From: Aeromonas encheleia
GTDB lineage: Bacteria > Pseudomonadota > Gammaproteobacteria > Enterobacterales > Aeromonadaceae
Assembly: GCF_900637545.1 (NCBI RefSeq)
Contig: NZ_LR134376.1
Coordinates: 2,003,001-2,067,000 of the forward strand
Reading direction: 5' to 3'
Length of the DNA: 64,000 bases
Made by a program: the position numbers and the translations under genes. The notes beneath the pieces are model-generated. The model was given only the letters and a program-made list of their open reading frames with translations, searched no databases and was not told where the DNA came from. Shown piece by piece: positions 29,410-39,679 of this stretch (position 1 is its first letter; every line of letters starts with the position of its first letter).

Positions 29410-29430
29410 CTGGTGGCGGCGATGGCAGGC

Positions 29431-30021
29431 TCAGTGGGCGTTGAGTTCATCCAATGGCAGCGAGAAGCTGGCCACGAACACGTCGATGAAGTAGCGCATC
29501 GCCGGGTTCATGCGGGCGGCCAGCATCTGCTCGAGCCGCTTCCTGGCCGGCTCGAACTCCCGGTTGCCGGCATTGATCTCTTCCAGGCACTTGGTATAGG
29601 CGCAGAGGGTGTCGGCATCCTTCACCAGCCGGCTGAGCTCGCCATCCTGGGCGCCGGAGTCGAGCAGGGGGCGAAAATCTTCCATCAGCTCGGGGGGCAG
29701 CATCCCCAGCAGGCGCTGCTCGGCCGCCAGCTCTATCTTCTTGTATTCACGGGCTATCTCGGGGTTGAAATACTTGACCGGGGTCGGTAGATCACCGGTC
29801 AGCACCTCGCTGCTGTCGTGGTAGAGCGCCATCACCGCAGCCAGGTTGGCATCGACTCTGCCATCAAACAGGCGATTCTGGATGACCCCGAGGGCGTGGG
29901 CCACCATGGCGACCTGCAGGCTGTGCTCGGCGATGTTTTCCGGCTGTATGTTGCGCATCAGCGGCCAGCGATAGATGAGTCGCATGCGGGCGAGGTTGGC
30001 GAAGAAGTGGCTGGGGAGCAT
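29431..30021 (-). CDS. yfbR: 5'-deoxynucleotidase YfbR
   Basis: 196 residues. HD-domain metal ligands are visible as [21 protein letters not shown] and [10 protein letters not shown]. It removes phosphate from deoxyribonucleoside 5'-monophosphates in the cytoplasm, in the dUMP/thymidine salvage network. It is downstream of yccF in the same direction, separated by a terminator, and converges on lolE. Confidence 0.94.
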   Translation of the reverse strand: MLPSHFFANLARMRLIYRWPLMRNIQPENIAEHSLQVAMVAHALGVIQNRLFDGRVDANLAAVMALYHDSSEVLTGDLPTPVKYFNPEIAREYKKIELAAEQRLLGMLPPELMEDFRPLLDSGAQDGELSRLVKDADTLCAYTKCLEEINAGNREFEPARKRLEQMLAARMNPAMRYFIDVFVASFSLPLDELNAH

Positions 30022-30045
30022 GAATGACCTCGAACGGGGGCAATG

Positions 30046-30077
30046 AAAAAGGGCAGACCCTAGTCTGCCCTTTTTTT
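30046..30077. terminator. Terminator between yccF and yfbR
   Basis: AAAAAGGGCAGAC / GTCTGCCCTTTTT, a 13-bp stem with tails suitable in both directions. On the minus strand it ends yccF. Confidence 0.88.
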
Positions 30078-30111
30078 ACCTCGCAGGCATAGCCCGTTGC
30101 CGCATTCTTGG

Positions 30112-30546
30112 TTAGCGAATGTAGCGACCGGATTCGGCCTCGTGATTGGTCACCACCATCTGACCGATGGGGGCCAGCGCGATCAAGGCGAGCTTGAGGT
30201 GCTGGATGCCGAACGGGATGCCGATGATGGTCACGAAGCAGGCCAGTGCCGAGGCGATATGGCCGATGGCCAGCCAGACCCCGATCACCAGGAACCAGAG
30301 GATGTTGCCGATAAGGCCCAGCACGCCGGAGCCGATGTCGCTCTGGCCGGTCATGCTCTTGCGGCTCACCGCCTGCTTGCCAAACGGGAAGAAGGTGAAG
30401 GTGCCGATGACGAAGCAGGAACGCCCCCAGGGGATCCCTATCAGGGAGACGAAGCAGAGCAGCCCGGCCAGCCACCAGGCCAGCCCCATGACGACGCCCC
30501 CCAGTACAAACCAGAGCAGGTTAAACAAGAAGCGGAAAAAGGACAT
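30112..30546 (-). CDS. yccF: YccF-family inner-membrane protein
   Basis: 144 residues beginning MSFFRFLFNLLWFVLGG. The start is the ATG with GGAG 8 bp upstream, not the GTG three codons earlier. Two YccF repeats each carry a hydrophobic hairpin ending in GIPWGR / GIPFGIQHLKLA. The function is unknown in the family. Divergent from tig. Confidence 0.9.
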   Translation of the reverse strand: MSFFRFLFNLLWFVLGGVVMGLAWWLAGLLCFVSLIGIPWGRSCFVIGTFTFFPFGKQAVSRKSMTGQSDIGSGVLGLIGNILWFLVIGVWLAIGHIASALACFVTIIGIPFGIQHLKLALIALAPIGQMVVTNHEAESGRYIR

Positions 30547-30826
30547 GTGGGTCACTCCAGACTCATAAATTGGTTGTCACCATAGCGAGCGGCGTCGAGG
30601 GACGCAATGGCTGATGCGAGAAGGTGGACAATTTGGGTCGCAGCCGCCCTCGGCGGGGCCGTTTTGCGGGCCACAGGGGTGGAAAAAGGGAGGGTTGGTG
30701 CGTAAAAAGGTGAGCGAGTGCAAATTATTGCTAACCTGGCGCTTGAACTGGGGCCAGGGCTTCCCCATATAAGGGGCAGACATGCGCAAATTGTGCCGTC
30801 TGTGCCCCGGATGGGGGATGTGCGGC

Positions 30827-30855
30827 TCGACGCGACCAATGTGCGCCGCTATAAT
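30827..30855 (+). promoter_or_regulatory. Likely tig promoter
   Basis: TCGACG (30827-30832), a 17-bp spacer and a perfect TATAAT (30850-30855). The start would be near 30862, with a leader of about 110 nt before tig. The rest of the 30547-30975 gap shows only GC-rich sequence and a short CCCCATATAAGGGG palindrome near 30763. Confidence 0.6.
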
Positions 30856-30975
30856 GTCGCGTCATATTTTCTCATCACAAAGACAGTCGTTGTCTTTATA
30901 AACAGGAAGACTCCGGGTTTTACCCAGGGGTAATAAAGGGTCAGCACACAGTGCTGAGTTGAACGAGGTAAAAGA

Positions 30976-32286
30976 ATGCAAGTTTCTGTAGAGACAACCC
31001 AGGGTCTGGAACGCCGTCTTACCATCACTGTACCGGCTGCTACCGTTGACGCTGCCGTGCGTAAAGAATTGAATGGCCTGGCCAAGACTCGTCGCATCGA
31101 CGGTTTCCGTCCTGGCAAGGCTCCGGTTGCCATCATCAAGAAGATGTTCGGCGCCATGGCCCATGCCCGCGTTGCCGATGAAATGATGCAGAACAACTTC
31201 ATCAAGGCCATCATCGAAAACAAACTGAGCCCGGCCGGCGCGCCGACCATGGATCCGAAAGAGATCAAGGAAGGCCAGGATTTCGAGTTCACCGCCACTT
31301 TCGAAGTGTACCCGGAGTTTGAAGTTGCAGGCCTCGAGACCATCAAGGTCGAGAAGCCGGTTGCGACCGTCAAGGATGAAGATCTGGCCAACATGATCGA
31401 CACCCTGCGCAAGCAGCACGCGACCTGGACCGATGTTGACGCCGCTGCCGCCAAGGGCATGCGTGTCACTCTGGACTTCGTCGGTTCCATCGACGGTGAA
31501 GAGTTCGACGGCGGCAAGGCCGAAGGTTTCACCCTGGAGCTGGGCGCTGGCCGTATGATCCCGGGCTTCGAAGATGCCATCCTGGGCAAGAAAGCGGGCG
31601 ACGAGTTCACCATCGAGGTGACTTTCCCGGCTGACTACCACGCCGAAAACCTCAAAGGCAAGGCGGCCAAGTTTGCCTCCAAGCTGAACAAGGTTGAAGA
31701 GCAGGTGCTGCCCGAGCTGACCGAAGAGTTCGTCAAGCGTTTTGGCATCGAGAGCGGTAACGTTGAAGAGCTGAAAGCCGAAGTGCGCAAGAACATGGAG
31801 CGCGAACTGGCCCAGGCCCTGAAAAACAGCGTGAAAGAGCAAGTGCTGAACGGCCTGGTTGAAGCCAACCAGATCGATCTGCCGAAGGCTGCCGTTGCCC
31901 AGGAAATCGACACCCTGCGTCAGCAGGCGCTGCAGCGCTTCGGTGGCTTCCAGGGCGGCAACGCTCCCGAGCTGCCGGCCGAGCTGTTCCAGGCCCAGGC
32001 CGAGCGTCGCGTCCGCGTTGGTCTGCTGCTGGGTGATGTCATCCGCACCAACGAGATCAAGGCTGACGATGCCCGTGTGACCAGCATCATCGAGTCCATG
32101 GCCACCGCCTACGAAGATCCGAAGGAAGTGATCGAGTACTACCAGAAGAACGAGCAGATGCTGAATGGCGTCCGCAATCTGGCGGTTGAAGATCAAGCCA
32201 TCGACCTGATCCTGTCCAAGGCGCAAGTGACCGAGAAAGAAGTGGCCTTCGACGAAGTGATCAACAAGTCCGGTGCCGCTGCCTAA
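30976..32286 (+). CDS. tig: Trigger factor, ribosome-associated chaperone and prolyl isomerase
   Basis: 436 residues (E. coli 432). The N-terminal ribosome-binding domain carries the signature GFRPGKAP. The FKBP-type isomerase domain follows from about residue 155 ([35 protein letters not shown]). Then comes the helical C-terminal chaperone cradle. It meets nascent chains at the exit tunnel. First gene of the quality-control cluster tig-clpP-clpX-lon-hupB-ppiD. Confidence 0.98.
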   Translation: MQVSVETTQGLERRLTITVPAATVDAAVRKELNGLAKTRRIDGFRPGKAPVAIIKKMFGAMAHARVADEMMQNNFIKAIIENKLSPAGAPTMDPKEIKEGQDFEFTATFEVYPEFEVAGLETIKVEKPVATVKDEDLANMIDTLRKQHATWTDVDAAAAKGMRVTLDFVGSIDGEEFDGGKAEGFTLELGAGRMIPGFEDAILGKKAGDEFTIEVTFPADYHAENLKGKAAKFASKLNKVEEQVLPELTEEFVKRFGIESGNVEELKAEVRKNMERELAQALKNSVKEQVLNGLVEANQIDLPKAAVAQEIDTLRQQALQRFGGFQGGNAPELPAELFQAQAERRVRVGLLLGDVIRTNEIKADDARVTSIIESMATAYEDPKEVIEYYQKNEQMLNGVRNLAVEDQAIDLILSKAQVTEKEVAFDEVINKSGAAA

Positions 32287-32292
32287 GAACAT

Positions 32293-32323
32293 TTGACTTA
32301 AGGTCAAAACTGTTAAGTATAAT
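32293..32323 (+). promoter_or_regulatory. Likely clpP promoter
   Basis: TTGACT (32293-32298) and TATAAT (32318-32323) with a 19-bp spacer, just after the tig stop. A weak hairpin AATGGCTCG/CGGGCCATT follows (to about 32351) within the leader and may also serve as the tig terminator. Confidence 0.5.
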
Positions 32324-32372
32324 GGCTCGTGTGATCTCCACTCGGGCCATTTTATTTTAGGGACAATGCCTT

Positions 32373-32996
32373 ATGTACAAGAACTATAACGATGTGACTG
32401 AATCCCCACGCAATGCGCTCATCCCTATGGTGGTCGAGCAGACGGCGAAAGGGGAGCGTTCTTATGACATCTATTCCCGCCTGCTGAAAGAGCGGGTCAT
32501 CTTCCTGACGGGTCAGGTTGAGGATCACATGGCGAACCTGGTGGTGGCTCAGCTGCTGTTCCTGGAGTCCGAGAACCCGGATCAGGACATCAGCATCTAC
32601 ATCAACTCGCCGGGTGGTGCCGTCACTGCGGGTATGTCCATCTATGACACCATGCAGTTCATCAAGCCGGACGTCAGCACCGTCTGTATGGGGCAGGCCT
32701 GCTCCATGGGCGCCTTCCTGCTGGCCGGTGGCGCCAAGGGCAAGCGCTTCTGCCTGCCCAATGCGCGCGTGATGATCCACCAACCGCTGGGCGGCTTCCA
32801 GGGCCAGGCATCTGACATCCAGATCCATGCCCAGGAGATCCTGAAAATCAAGAATACCCTGAACGAGCGTCTGGCCTTCCACACCGGCCAGGACATGGCC
32901 ACCGTCGAGCGTGACACCGATCGTGACAACTTCATGTCGGCCGAGCAGGCCGTGGCCTATGGTCTGGTCGACGGCATCCTGAGCCAGCGCGGCTGA
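32373..32996 (+). CDS. clpP: ATP-dependent Clp protease proteolytic subunit
   Basis: 207 residues. The catalytic Ser lies in [12 protein letters not shown], His in MIHQPLGG, and Asp in the ERDTDRD region. The N terminus matches the propeptide-containing form ([14 protein letters not shown]). It assembles a tetradecameric chamber and works with ClpX, encoded 70 bp downstream. Confidence 0.98.
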   Translation: MYKNYNDVTESPRNALIPMVVEQTAKGERSYDIYSRLLKERVIFLTGQVEDHMANLVVAQLLFLESENPDQDISIYINSPGGAVTAGMSIYDTMQFIKPDVSTVCMGQACSMGAFLLAGGAKGKRFCLPNARVMIHQPLGGFQGQASDIQIHAQEILKIKNTLNERLAFHTGQDMATVERDTDRDNFMSAEQAVAYGLVDGILSQRG

Positions 32997-33066
32997 GCAG
33001 GGTATCCCGTCCTGTTGTAAACTCAACAGGACGATCCATCCTCTATTGATAGAACGAGGTTGCTGA

Positions 33067-34341
33067 ATGACAGAGAAACGCAAGGGTGAGGGCGACAAGC
33101 TGCTTTATTGCTCTTTCTGCGGCAAAAGTCAGCATGAAGTGCGTAAGCTGATCGCTGGCCCTTCCGTCTACGTATGTGATGAGTGTGTCGAGCTGTGCAA
33201 CGACATCATCCGCGAAGAGATCCGCGAGATCTCTCCCAAGCGCGATGGTAGCGAGCTGCCGACCCCTCATGAAATTCGTGCGCACCTGGATGACTATGTG
33301 ATCGGCCAGGAGTACGCCAAGAAGGTGTTGGCCGTGGCCGTTTACAACCACTACAAGCGTCTGCGCAGCGGCAGCGAAGCCGGCGGTGTGGAGCTTGGCA
33401 AGTCTAACATCCTGCTGATTGGCCCGACCGGTAGCGGCAAGACCCTGCTGGCCGAGACGCTCGCCCGCCTGCTGGATGTACCCTTCACCATGGCCGACGC
33501 CACCACCCTGACCGAAGCCGGTTACGTGGGCGAAGACGTGGAGAACATCATCCAGAAGCTGCTGCAAAAGTGCGACTACGACGTAGAGAAGGCCCAGCGT
33601 GGCATCGTCTACATCGACGAGATCGACAAGATCTCCCGCAAGTCGGACAACCCCTCCATCACCCGCGACGTGTCCGGGGAAGGGGTGCAGCAGGCGTTGC
33701 TCAAGCTGATCGAAGGCACCATAGCTTCCGTCCCGCCGCAAGGTGGTCGCAAGCATCCGCAGCAGGAGTTCTTGCAGGTCGATACCTCCAAGATCCTCTT
33801 CATCTGCGGTGGCGCCTTTGCCGGCTTGGACAAGGTGATCGAGCAGCGTTCCGTCAAGGGCACCGGCATCGGTTTTGGCGCTGACGTCAAATCCAAGAAC
33901 GCCAAGGCGACCTTAAGCGAGAACTTTGCCAAGGTGGAGCCGGAGGATCTGATCAAGTACGGTCTGATCCCCGAGTTCATCGGTCGTCTGCCGGTGGTCG
34001 CGACCCTCACCGAGCTGGACGAGGCTGCCCTCATCCAGATCCTGAAAGAGCCGAAAAACGCGCTGACCAAGCAGTACGCCGCGCTGTTCGCCCTGGAAGA
34101 GGTGGAGCTGGAGTTTCGTGACGACGCCCTGAACGCCATTGCGCGTAAGGCGATGGAGCGTAAAACCGGTGCCCGTGGTCTGAGATCCATTGTCGAAGCC
34201 GTGTTGCTCGACACCATGTATGACCTGCCGTCCCTGGAAGGGGTCAGCAAGGTGGTGATCGACGAGACGGTGATCAAAGGGGACTCCGCGCCTCTGATGA
34301 TCTACGACAATCCCGAGACTCAGGCCGCCGCCTCAGAGTAA
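33067..34341 (+). CDS. clpX: ClpXP unfoldase subunit ClpX
   Basis: 424 residues, the usual length. N-terminal C4 zinc-binding domain (CSFCGKS ... CDECVELC), Walker A GPTGSGKT, Walker [11 protein letters not shown], sensor 2 GARGLR, and the ClpP-docking IGF-type loop in the [11 protein letters not shown] segment. It unfolds tagged substrates and feeds them to ClpP. Confidence 0.98.
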   Translation: MTEKRKGEGDKLLYCSFCGKSQHEVRKLIAGPSVYVCDECVELCNDIIREEIREISPKRDGSELPTPHEIRAHLDDYVIGQEYAKKVLAVAVYNHYKRLRSGSEAGGVELGKSNILLIGPTGSGKTLLAETLARLLDVPFTMADATTLTEAGYVGEDVENIIQKLLQKCDYDVEKAQRGIVYIDEIDKISRKSDNPSITRDVSGEGVQQALLKLIEGTIASVPPQGGRKHPQQEFLQVDTSKILFICGGAFAGLDKVIEQRSVKGTGIGFGADVKSKNAKATLSENFAKVEPEDLIKYGLIPEFIGRLPVVATLTELDEAALIQILKEPKNALTKQYAALFALEEVELEFRDDALNAIARKAMERKTGARGLRSIVEAVLLDTMYDLPSLEGVSKVVIDETVIKGDSAPLMIYDNPETQAAASE

Positions 34342-34362
34342 CTGGCTGATTTTTAATCACAT

Positions 34363-34383
34363 AAAGGGGCATTTTGCCCCTTT
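34363..34383 (+). terminator. Terminator of clpPX
   Basis: AAAGGGGCA / TGCCCCTTT hairpin 20 bp after the clpX stop, with a T-run (CTTTTT) slightly downstream. Confidence 0.75.
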
Positions 34384-34406
34384 CATGCTTTTTACGGCCA
34401 AGGCGA

Positions 34407-34433
34407 TTGAATCTCATCTTAGCGCCCCCATAT
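34407..34433 (+). promoter_or_regulatory. Sigma-32 heat-shock promoter of lon
   Basis: TTGAAT (34407-34412), 13-bp spacer, then CCCCATAT (34426-34433). It matches the heat-shock consensus CTTGAAA-N13/14-CCCCATNT and closely resembles the E. coli lon promoter as I recall it, including CCCCATATACT. Confidence 0.78.
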
Positions 34434-34481
34434 ACTCAGCCAAGCGCTTTGCCAACGGTATAACAAGCCGAGAGGACATAT

Positions 34482-36836
34482 ATGAACCTAGAGCGTTCAG
34501 AACGCATCGAGATTCCCGTCCTGCCTCTTCGTGACGTGGTGGTTTACCCCCACATGGTCATTCCACTCTTTGTGGGGCGGGAAAAATCCATTCGCTGTCT
34601 GGAAGCGGCCATGGAGCAGGACAAAAAAGTCCTGCTGGTGGCCCAGAAGGATGCGTCGACAGACGAACCTACGGTGGAGGAGATCTTCTCCGTCGGGACA
34701 GTGGCCAATATCTTACAGATGCTCAAGCTGCCGGACGGCACCGTCAAGGTGCTGGTGGAAGGGGGTCAGCGTGCCCGTCTTGAGCGGATGATCGATGACA
34801 AGGACTTCTTCGTCGGTGAGGCGCAGTACATAGCGTCTGCCGCCATCGAGGAGAAGGATCAGGATGTGCTGGTGCGCTCCGCCATCGGCCAGTTTGAAGG
34901 TTACATCAAGCTCAACAAGAAGATCCCGCCCGAGGTACTCACCTCGATCTCGGCGATCGACGATGCGGCGCGCCTGGCCGACACCATGGCCGCGCACATG
35001 CCGCTCAAGCTCGAAGACAAGCAGAAGGTGCTGGAAATCGCCTCTGTGTCCGAGCGCATCGAGTTTCTGATGGCCATGATGGAGTCGGAGATTGACCTCT
35101 TGCAGGTCGAGAAACGCATCCGCTCCCGGGTCAAGAAGCAGATGGAGAAGAGCCAGCGCGAGTACTATCTCAACGAGCAGATGAAGGCCATTCAGAAAGA
35201 GCTGGGTGAGCTGGAAGACAGTCCGGACGAATTCGAGGCCCTCAATCGCAAGATTGAAGAGGCCGGAATGCCGGACGATGCCCGTGAGAAGGCGCTGGCC
35301 GAGCTCGCCAAGCTGAAGATGATGTCCCCCATGTCGGCCGAGGCCACGGTGGTGCGCAGCTACGTGGACTGGATGGTGCAGGTGCCCTGGAAGGCCCGCT
35401 CCAAGGTCAAGAAAGATCTCGCCAAGGCACAAGAGGTGCTGGATTCGGATCACTATGGCCTGGAGAAGGTCAAAGATCGCATCCTCGAGTACCTGGCGGT
35501 GCAGGCAAGGGTCAACAAGCTCAAGGGGCCGATCTTGTGTCTGGTAGGGCCACCCGGGGTGGGCAAGACCTCGCTGGGTCAGTCCATCGCCAAGGCGACC
35601 GGTCGCAAATATGTGCGCATGGCGCTCGGCGGCGTGCGTGACGAGGCGGAGATCCGCGGTCACCGTCGCACCTATATCGGCTCCATGCCCGGCAAGCTCA
35701 TCCAGAAGATGGCGAAGATCGGCGTGAAGAACCCGCTGTTCCTGCTCGACGAGATCGACAAGATGAGCTCGGACATGCGTGGCGATCCCGCCTCCGCATT
35801 GCTGGAAGTGCTGGATCCGGAGCAGAACAACAGCTTCAACGATCACTATCTGGAAGTGGATTATGACCTGTCGGACGTGATGTTCGTGGCCACCTCCAAC
35901 TCCATGAACATCCCGGGCCCCTTGCTGGACCGGATGGAAGTGATCCGTCTGTCCGGGTACACCGAGGACGAGAAGCTCAACATCGCCAAGCAGCACCTGG
36001 TCGCCAAGCAGATCCAGCGCAACGGTTTGAAAGAGTCCGAGATCACCATCGAAGACTCCGCTCTGATCGGGGTGATCCGCTACTACACCCGCGAGGCGGG
36101 GGTGCGTAGCCTGGAGCGCGAAATCTCCAAGATGTGTCGCAAGGCAGTCAAACGCATCCTGCTGGACAAGAGCATCAAGCATGTTCTGGTCAATCAGGAG
36201 AACCTCAAGGAGTTCCTCGGGGTCCAGCGTTTCGATTACGGCAAGGCCACCAGCCAGAACCAGATCGGCCAGGTGTGCGGGTTGGCGTGGACCGAAGTGG
36301 GCGGCGATCTGCTCACCATCGAGACCACCAACATGCCGGGCAAGGGCAAGCTCACCTACACCGGCTCGCTCGGTGATGTGATGCAGGAGTCCATCCAGGC
36401 CGCCATGACGGTGGTGCGGGCCCGCGCCGAGATGCTGCGCATCAACGCCGACTTCTACGAGAAGCGTGACATTCACGTGCACGTGCCGGAAGGGGCGACC
36501 CCGAAGGATGGCCCGAGCGCAGGTATCGCCATGTGTACCGCCCTGGTCTCCAGCCTGACCGGCAACCCGGTCCGTGCCGATGTGGCCATGACCGGGGAGA
36601 TCACCCTGCGCGGTGAGGTGCTGCCCATCGGCGGCCTCAAAGAGAAGCTGCTGGCGGCCCATCGTGGCGGCATCAAGCGGGTGCTGATCCCGAAAGAGAA
36701 CGAGCGCGACCTGGAAGAGATCCCGGCCAACGTCAAACAAGACCTTGAAATTTATCCGGTTCGCTGGATTGATGAGGTGCTGGCACTGGCGCTGCAGGAC
36801 AATCCACAGGGTTTCGAACGCGTTTCTGTCGTGTAA
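34482..36836 (+). CDS. lon: ATP-dependent protease Lon
   Basis: 784 residues, identical to the E. coli length. LON substrate-binding N domain, coiled coil, AAA+ module with Walker [10 protein letters not shown] and Walker [11 protein letters not shown]. The protease domain has catalytic Ser in [11 protein letters not shown] and Lys in [15 protein letters not shown]. Degrades misfolded and regulatory proteins. A sigma-32 promoter precedes it and hupB follows. Confidence 0.98.
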   Translation: MNLERSERIEIPVLPLRDVVVYPHMVIPLFVGREKSIRCLEAAMEQDKKVLLVAQKDASTDEPTVEEIFSVGTVANILQMLKLPDGTVKVLVEGGQRARLERMIDDKDFFVGEAQYIASAAIEEKDQDVLVRSAIGQFEGYIKLNKKIPPEVLTSISAIDDAARLADTMAAHMPLKLEDKQKVLEIASVSERIEFLMAMMESEIDLLQVEKRIRSRVKKQMEKSQREYYLNEQMKAIQKELGELEDSPDEFEALNRKIEEAGMPDDAREKALAELAKLKMMSPMSAEATVVRSYVDWMVQVPWKARSKVKKDLAKAQEVLDSDHYGLEKVKDRILEYLAVQARVNKLKGPILCLVGPPGVGKTSLGQSIAKATGRKYVRMALGGVRDEAEIRGHRRTYIGSMPGKLIQKMAKIGVKNPLFLLDEIDKMSSDMRGDPASALLEVLDPEQNNSFNDHYLEVDYDLSDVMFVATSNSMNIPGPLLDRMEVIRLSGYTEDEKLNIAKQHLVAKQIQRNGLKESEITIEDSALIGVIRYYTREAGVRSLEREISKMCRKAVKRILLDKSIKHVLVNQENLKEFLGVQRFDYGKATSQNQIGQVCGLAWTEVGGDLLTIETTNMPGKGKLTYTGSLGDVMQESIQAAMTVVRARAEMLRINADFYEKRDIHVHVPEGATPKDGPSAGIAMCTALVSSLTGNPVRADVAMTGEITLRGEVLPIGGLKEKLLAAHRGGIKRVLIPKENERDLEEIPANVKQDLEIYPVRWIDEVLALALQDNPQGFERVSVV

Positions 36837-36981
36837 ATGTTGATGCGCCGCAAATTTGGCGCATTCGGGAGGTGGTTAAGGCTTGCATGCGCCGGATAAC
36901 GGAAGTAGCCTTGACCACCGATCGGGTACTCATGATGAGTCGCAATGCGTGATGTGGCGCGGGTTTGCGCCAGATTGTCAC

Positions 36982-37010
36982 TTGCAACTGATCAGGAGGC
37001 TTGCTATAAA
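36982..37010 (+). promoter_or_regulatory. Likely hupB promoter
   Basis: TTGCAA (36982-36987), a 17-bp spacer and TATAAA (37005-37010), about 67 bp before the hupB start. E. coli hupB has several promoters; others may lie in 36840-36980. Confidence 0.55.
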
Positions 37011-37076
37011 ACCTCCACTTGTTGTGGCCAGGGAAATCAGCGCCGCAGCGATGTTCGATAAAAGGGGAATATAAGA

Positions 37077-37349
37077 GTGAATAAATCTCAACTGATTGAC
37101 AAGATTGCAGACGGTGCTGATATCTCCAAAGCCGCTGCTGGCCGTGCGCTTGATGCCTTCATTGAAGCAGTAGGTGAAGCTCTGAAAGAGGGTGACCAGG
37201 TTGCTCTGGTTGGTTTCGGTACTTTCGCTGTACGCGAGCGTGCTGCTCGTTCTGGCCGTAACCCGCAAACTGGCGCGACCATCGAAATCGCCGCCGGTAA
37301 AGTTCCTGCCTTCAAAGCGGGCAAGGCCCTGAAAGACGCGGTCAACTAA
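37077..37349 (+). CDS. hupB: DNA-binding protein HU-beta
   Basis: 90 residues with a GTG start as in many hupB genes. The HU fold is complete: [11 protein letters not shown] opening, [14 protein letters not shown], and GRNPQTG in the DNA-intercalating arm with its proline. It is a nucleoid-structuring dimer. Downstream of lon, upstream of ppiD, as in E. coli. Codon bias is that of a highly expressed gene. Confidence 0.98.
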   Translation: MNKSQLIDKIADGADISKAAAGRALDAFIEAVGEALKEGDQVALVGFGTFAVRERAARSGRNPQTGATIEIAAGKVPAFKAGKALKDAVN

Positions 37350-37429
37350 GCCGGGCGCTGATTCTCATCGGCACCGTCCTTGGTCGCAGACCAGACAAGT
37401 TAGAGGGCTCTCCCTCATACTGATTGACC

Positions 37430-37457
37430 AAGGCGCATCGCAATCGGTGCGCCTTTT
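37430..37457 (+). terminator. Terminator of hupB
   Basis: AAGGCGCA / TGCGCCTT stem with a 10-base loop, then TTCATTATTT, 80 bp after hupB. Confidence 0.7.
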
Positions 37458-37498
37458 CATTATTTAGGCCCATCGAGTTCGGGAGCATAAGTACAAAC

Positions 37499-39412
37499 AT
37501 GATGTTGGATAAACTACGCGAAGGGGCGCAGGGCAAGGTAGCCAAGGTTATCTTGGGCCTGATCATTCTCTCCTTTGCCTTGGCCGGTGTAGGTAGCTAC
37601 CTCAACGGCCCGGCACGTACCGCCCCCGCCACCGTCAACGGCAATGACATCAGTGCCCCCGCACTGGAGAATGCCTATCGCAACGAGCGGGCCCGCATGG
37701 AGTCCCAAATGGGCGAGGCCTTCAACCAGATGGCCGCCAACCCCGATTACATGAAACAGTTCCGCCGTGGTGTGCTGGACCGGCTCATCGATCAGGCGCT
37801 GATCGATGACAAGGCCCGTGAACTCGGCCTGCGCATCAGCGACGCGCAGATCAAGCAGGCCATCGTCGCCATGCCGGAGTTTGTCGAAGAGGGCAAATTC
37901 AACAACGAGCGCTACCTGCAGCTGATCCGCCGCGCCGGCATGACGCCGGAGATGTTCCGCGACTCCCTGCGCCAGGACATGGTGCGCCAGCAACTGATGG
38001 GCGCCCTGCTGGGCTCCGAATTCGCCCTCAAGGGTGAGGCCGAGCAGCTCGACAAGCTCTACAACCAGACTCGCGATCTGCGCCTGGTGCGCCTGGCTGC
38101 CTCTGCCTATCTGGGCGAGGTCGAGGTCTCCGATGCGGAGGTGGATCAGTTCTACAAGGCCAACAGCGCGCGTTTCATGAACGACGAGCAGGTCAAGGTA
38201 GACTACCTGCTGCTGGATGCCGCCAACCTGGGTAAAGATATCAAGGTCACCGAGCAGGATGCCCAGGATTACTACGATCAGCACCAGGACCTGTTCCAGC
38301 GTGCCGAGCGTCGCCAGGTGGCGCATATCCTGATCCCGTTTGGCAAGGACGAGAAAGCGGCCGAGCAGAAGGCCGAGGCCCTGCTGGCCAAGGCCAAGGG
38401 CGGTGAAGACTTCGCCGAGCTGGCCAAGGCCAACTCCAGTGACAGCTTCTCCGCCAAGAAGGGTGGCGAGCTGGACTGGTTCGAGAAAGGGGTGATGGAT
38501 CCGGCGTTCGAACAAGCCGCCTTTGCCCTGAACAAGGCCGGCGATCTCTCTGGCGTGGTGAAGAGCCCGTTTGGCTTCCACGTCATCAAGCTGCTGGCCG
38601 TCGAGCCCGCCAAGACCAAGCCGTTCGTGGATGTGATGAGTGACACCATCAGCCGCCTGCAAGCGGACAAGGCCAAGGAGCTGTTCTTCGCCGAGCAGCA
38701 GAAGATGGCCGATAGCAGCTTCGAGAACCCGGACTCCCTGGACCTGACCGCCGAGACCATGGGTCTGAAGGTCATCTCCTCGGATTACTTCGGTCAGGCC
38801 GATGCCCCGGCCCCGCTCAAGGATCCCAAGGTGCTGGCGGTGGCGTTCTCCGAACAGCTGCGCGATGACAACACCAACTCGGATGTGATCGAGCTGGCGG
38901 ATGGCAAGGCGCTGGTGCTGCACATCATGGGTCATAAGCCCAAGGCGGCCAAGCCGCTGGCGGAGATCAAGGAGCAGGTGATCGCGGCCATCAAGCATGA
39001 CAAGGCCAGCGAAGTGGCCCGTGGCAAGGCACAGGCCCTGCTCGACAAGCTGCACGCCGGTGAGGACATCCAGGCCGATCTGACCGCCCTTGGACTGAAG
39101 GTGGAGACCCACAACGGCGTCGCCCGCTTCACCCAGGAGATGGATCAGACCCTGCTGGCCCAGGCGTTCCGCATGCCCCATCCGGTCGACGGCAAGCCGA
39201 GCGTCGAGCTGGTGGCCGAAGCCAATGGCGATCGCGTCGTGGTGGCGCTGGACAAGGTCAACGTGACCAAGGAGCCGTCCCAGATGGTCAGCCTGCTGCA
39301 AGGCCAGCTTGGCCAGGGCAAGGCGCAGGCCTCCTACAAGTCGCTGATCGATGAGCTGCGCAAAGCGGCCAAGATCGAGTACTTCACCGACGTGGAAGCG
39401 ACCGTCGAATAA
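37499..39412 (+). CDS. ppiD: Periplasmic folding chaperone PpiD
   Basis: 637 residues from the first of two adjacent ATG codons (MMLDKLREGAQGKVAKVIL); an upstream in-frame start would run through the hupB terminator. A single N-terminal membrane anchor (about residues 16-36) is followed by a SurA-like chaperone region. A parvulin domain stands near residues 265-360 (RRQVAHILIPFG, GGELDWFEKGVMDPAFE, PFGFHVIKLL), then a second chaperone segment. It is anchored in the inner membrane and assists proteins leaving SecYEG. Confidence 0.95.
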   Translation: MMLDKLREGAQGKVAKVILGLIILSFALAGVGSYLNGPARTAPATVNGNDISAPALENAYRNERARMESQMGEAFNQMAANPDYMKQFRRGVLDRLIDQALIDDKARELGLRISDAQIKQAIVAMPEFVEEGKFNNERYLQLIRRAGMTPEMFRDSLRQDMVRQQLMGALLGSEFALKGEAEQLDKLYNQTRDLRLVRLAASAYLGEVEVSDAEVDQFYKANSARFMNDEQVKVDYLLLDAANLGKDIKVTEQDAQDYYDQHQDLFQRAERRQVAHILIPFGKDEKAAEQKAEALLAKAKGGEDFAELAKANSSDSFSAKKGGELDWFEKGVMDPAFEQAAFALNKAGDLSGVVKSPFGFHVIKLLAVEPAKTKPFVDVMSDTISRLQADKAKELFFAEQQKMADSSFENPDSLDLTAETMGLKVISSDYFGQADAPAPLKDPKVLAVAFSEQLRDDNTNSDVIELADGKALVLHIMGHKPKAAKPLAEIKEQVIAAIKHDKASEVARGKAQALLDKLHAGEDIQADLTALGLKVETHNGVARFTQEMDQTLLAQAFRMPHPVDGKPSVELVAEANGDRVVVALDKVNVTKEPSQMVSLLQGQLGQGKAQASYKSLIDELRKAAKIEYFTDVEATVE

Positions 39413-39431
39413 TCGACTCGCTCACCCATTG

Positions 39432-39461
39432 AAAACGGCTCCTTGATGGAGCCGTTTTTTT
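39432..39461 (+). terminator. Terminator of ppiD
   Basis: AAAACGGCTCC-TTGAT-GGAGCCGTTTTTTT. Confidence 0.93.
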
Positions 39462-39496
39462 ATCTGCGGGGGCGGGCACACCATTATTATGCTTTT

Positions 39497-39603
39497 ATCC
39501 TCAGCATCCTCAGCATCCTCAGCATCCTCAGCATCCTCAGCATCCTCAGCATCCTCAGCATCCTCAGCATCCTCAGCATCCTCAGCATCCTCAGCATCCT
39601 CAG
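39497..39603. repeat. 9-bp tandem repeat array, about 12 units of CATCCTCAG
   Basis: Eleven perfect 9-bp units (39505-39603) plus a preceding eight-base partial unit, with no visible variation. It lies between the ppiD terminator and the ybiT terminator, so outside coding sequence. The unit is a multiple of three, so one frame of each strand stays open (AED repeats on the minus strand), but neither has a ribosome site or family resemblance. Perfect identity suggests recent slippage; copy number is likely to vary between isolates. Confidence 0.97.
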
Positions 39604-39624
39604 CCTCGGCAGAGACAAGCATAA

Positions 39625-39651
39625 AAAACCGGCGCCTGTGGCGCCGGTTTT
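39625..39651. terminator. Terminator of ybiT (minus strand)
   Basis: AAAACCGGCGCC-TGT-GGCGCCGGTTTT; a perfect 12-bp stem with a T-run on the minus strand (TTTTTT) and a weaker one on the plus strand. Confidence 0.92.
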
Positions 39652-39679
39652 CATTTAGGAACCGCGAGGGTAGGGGCGG

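Noticed and set aside
39497-39603. Possible CRISPR array
   Set aside because: Units are 9 bp with no spacers between them, so this is a simple tandem repeat.
39422-39622. Small minus-strand frame encoding AED repeats, and its plus-strand counterpart
   Set aside because: It is the translation of the 9-bp tandem repeat between two terminators, without a ribosome site or promoter.
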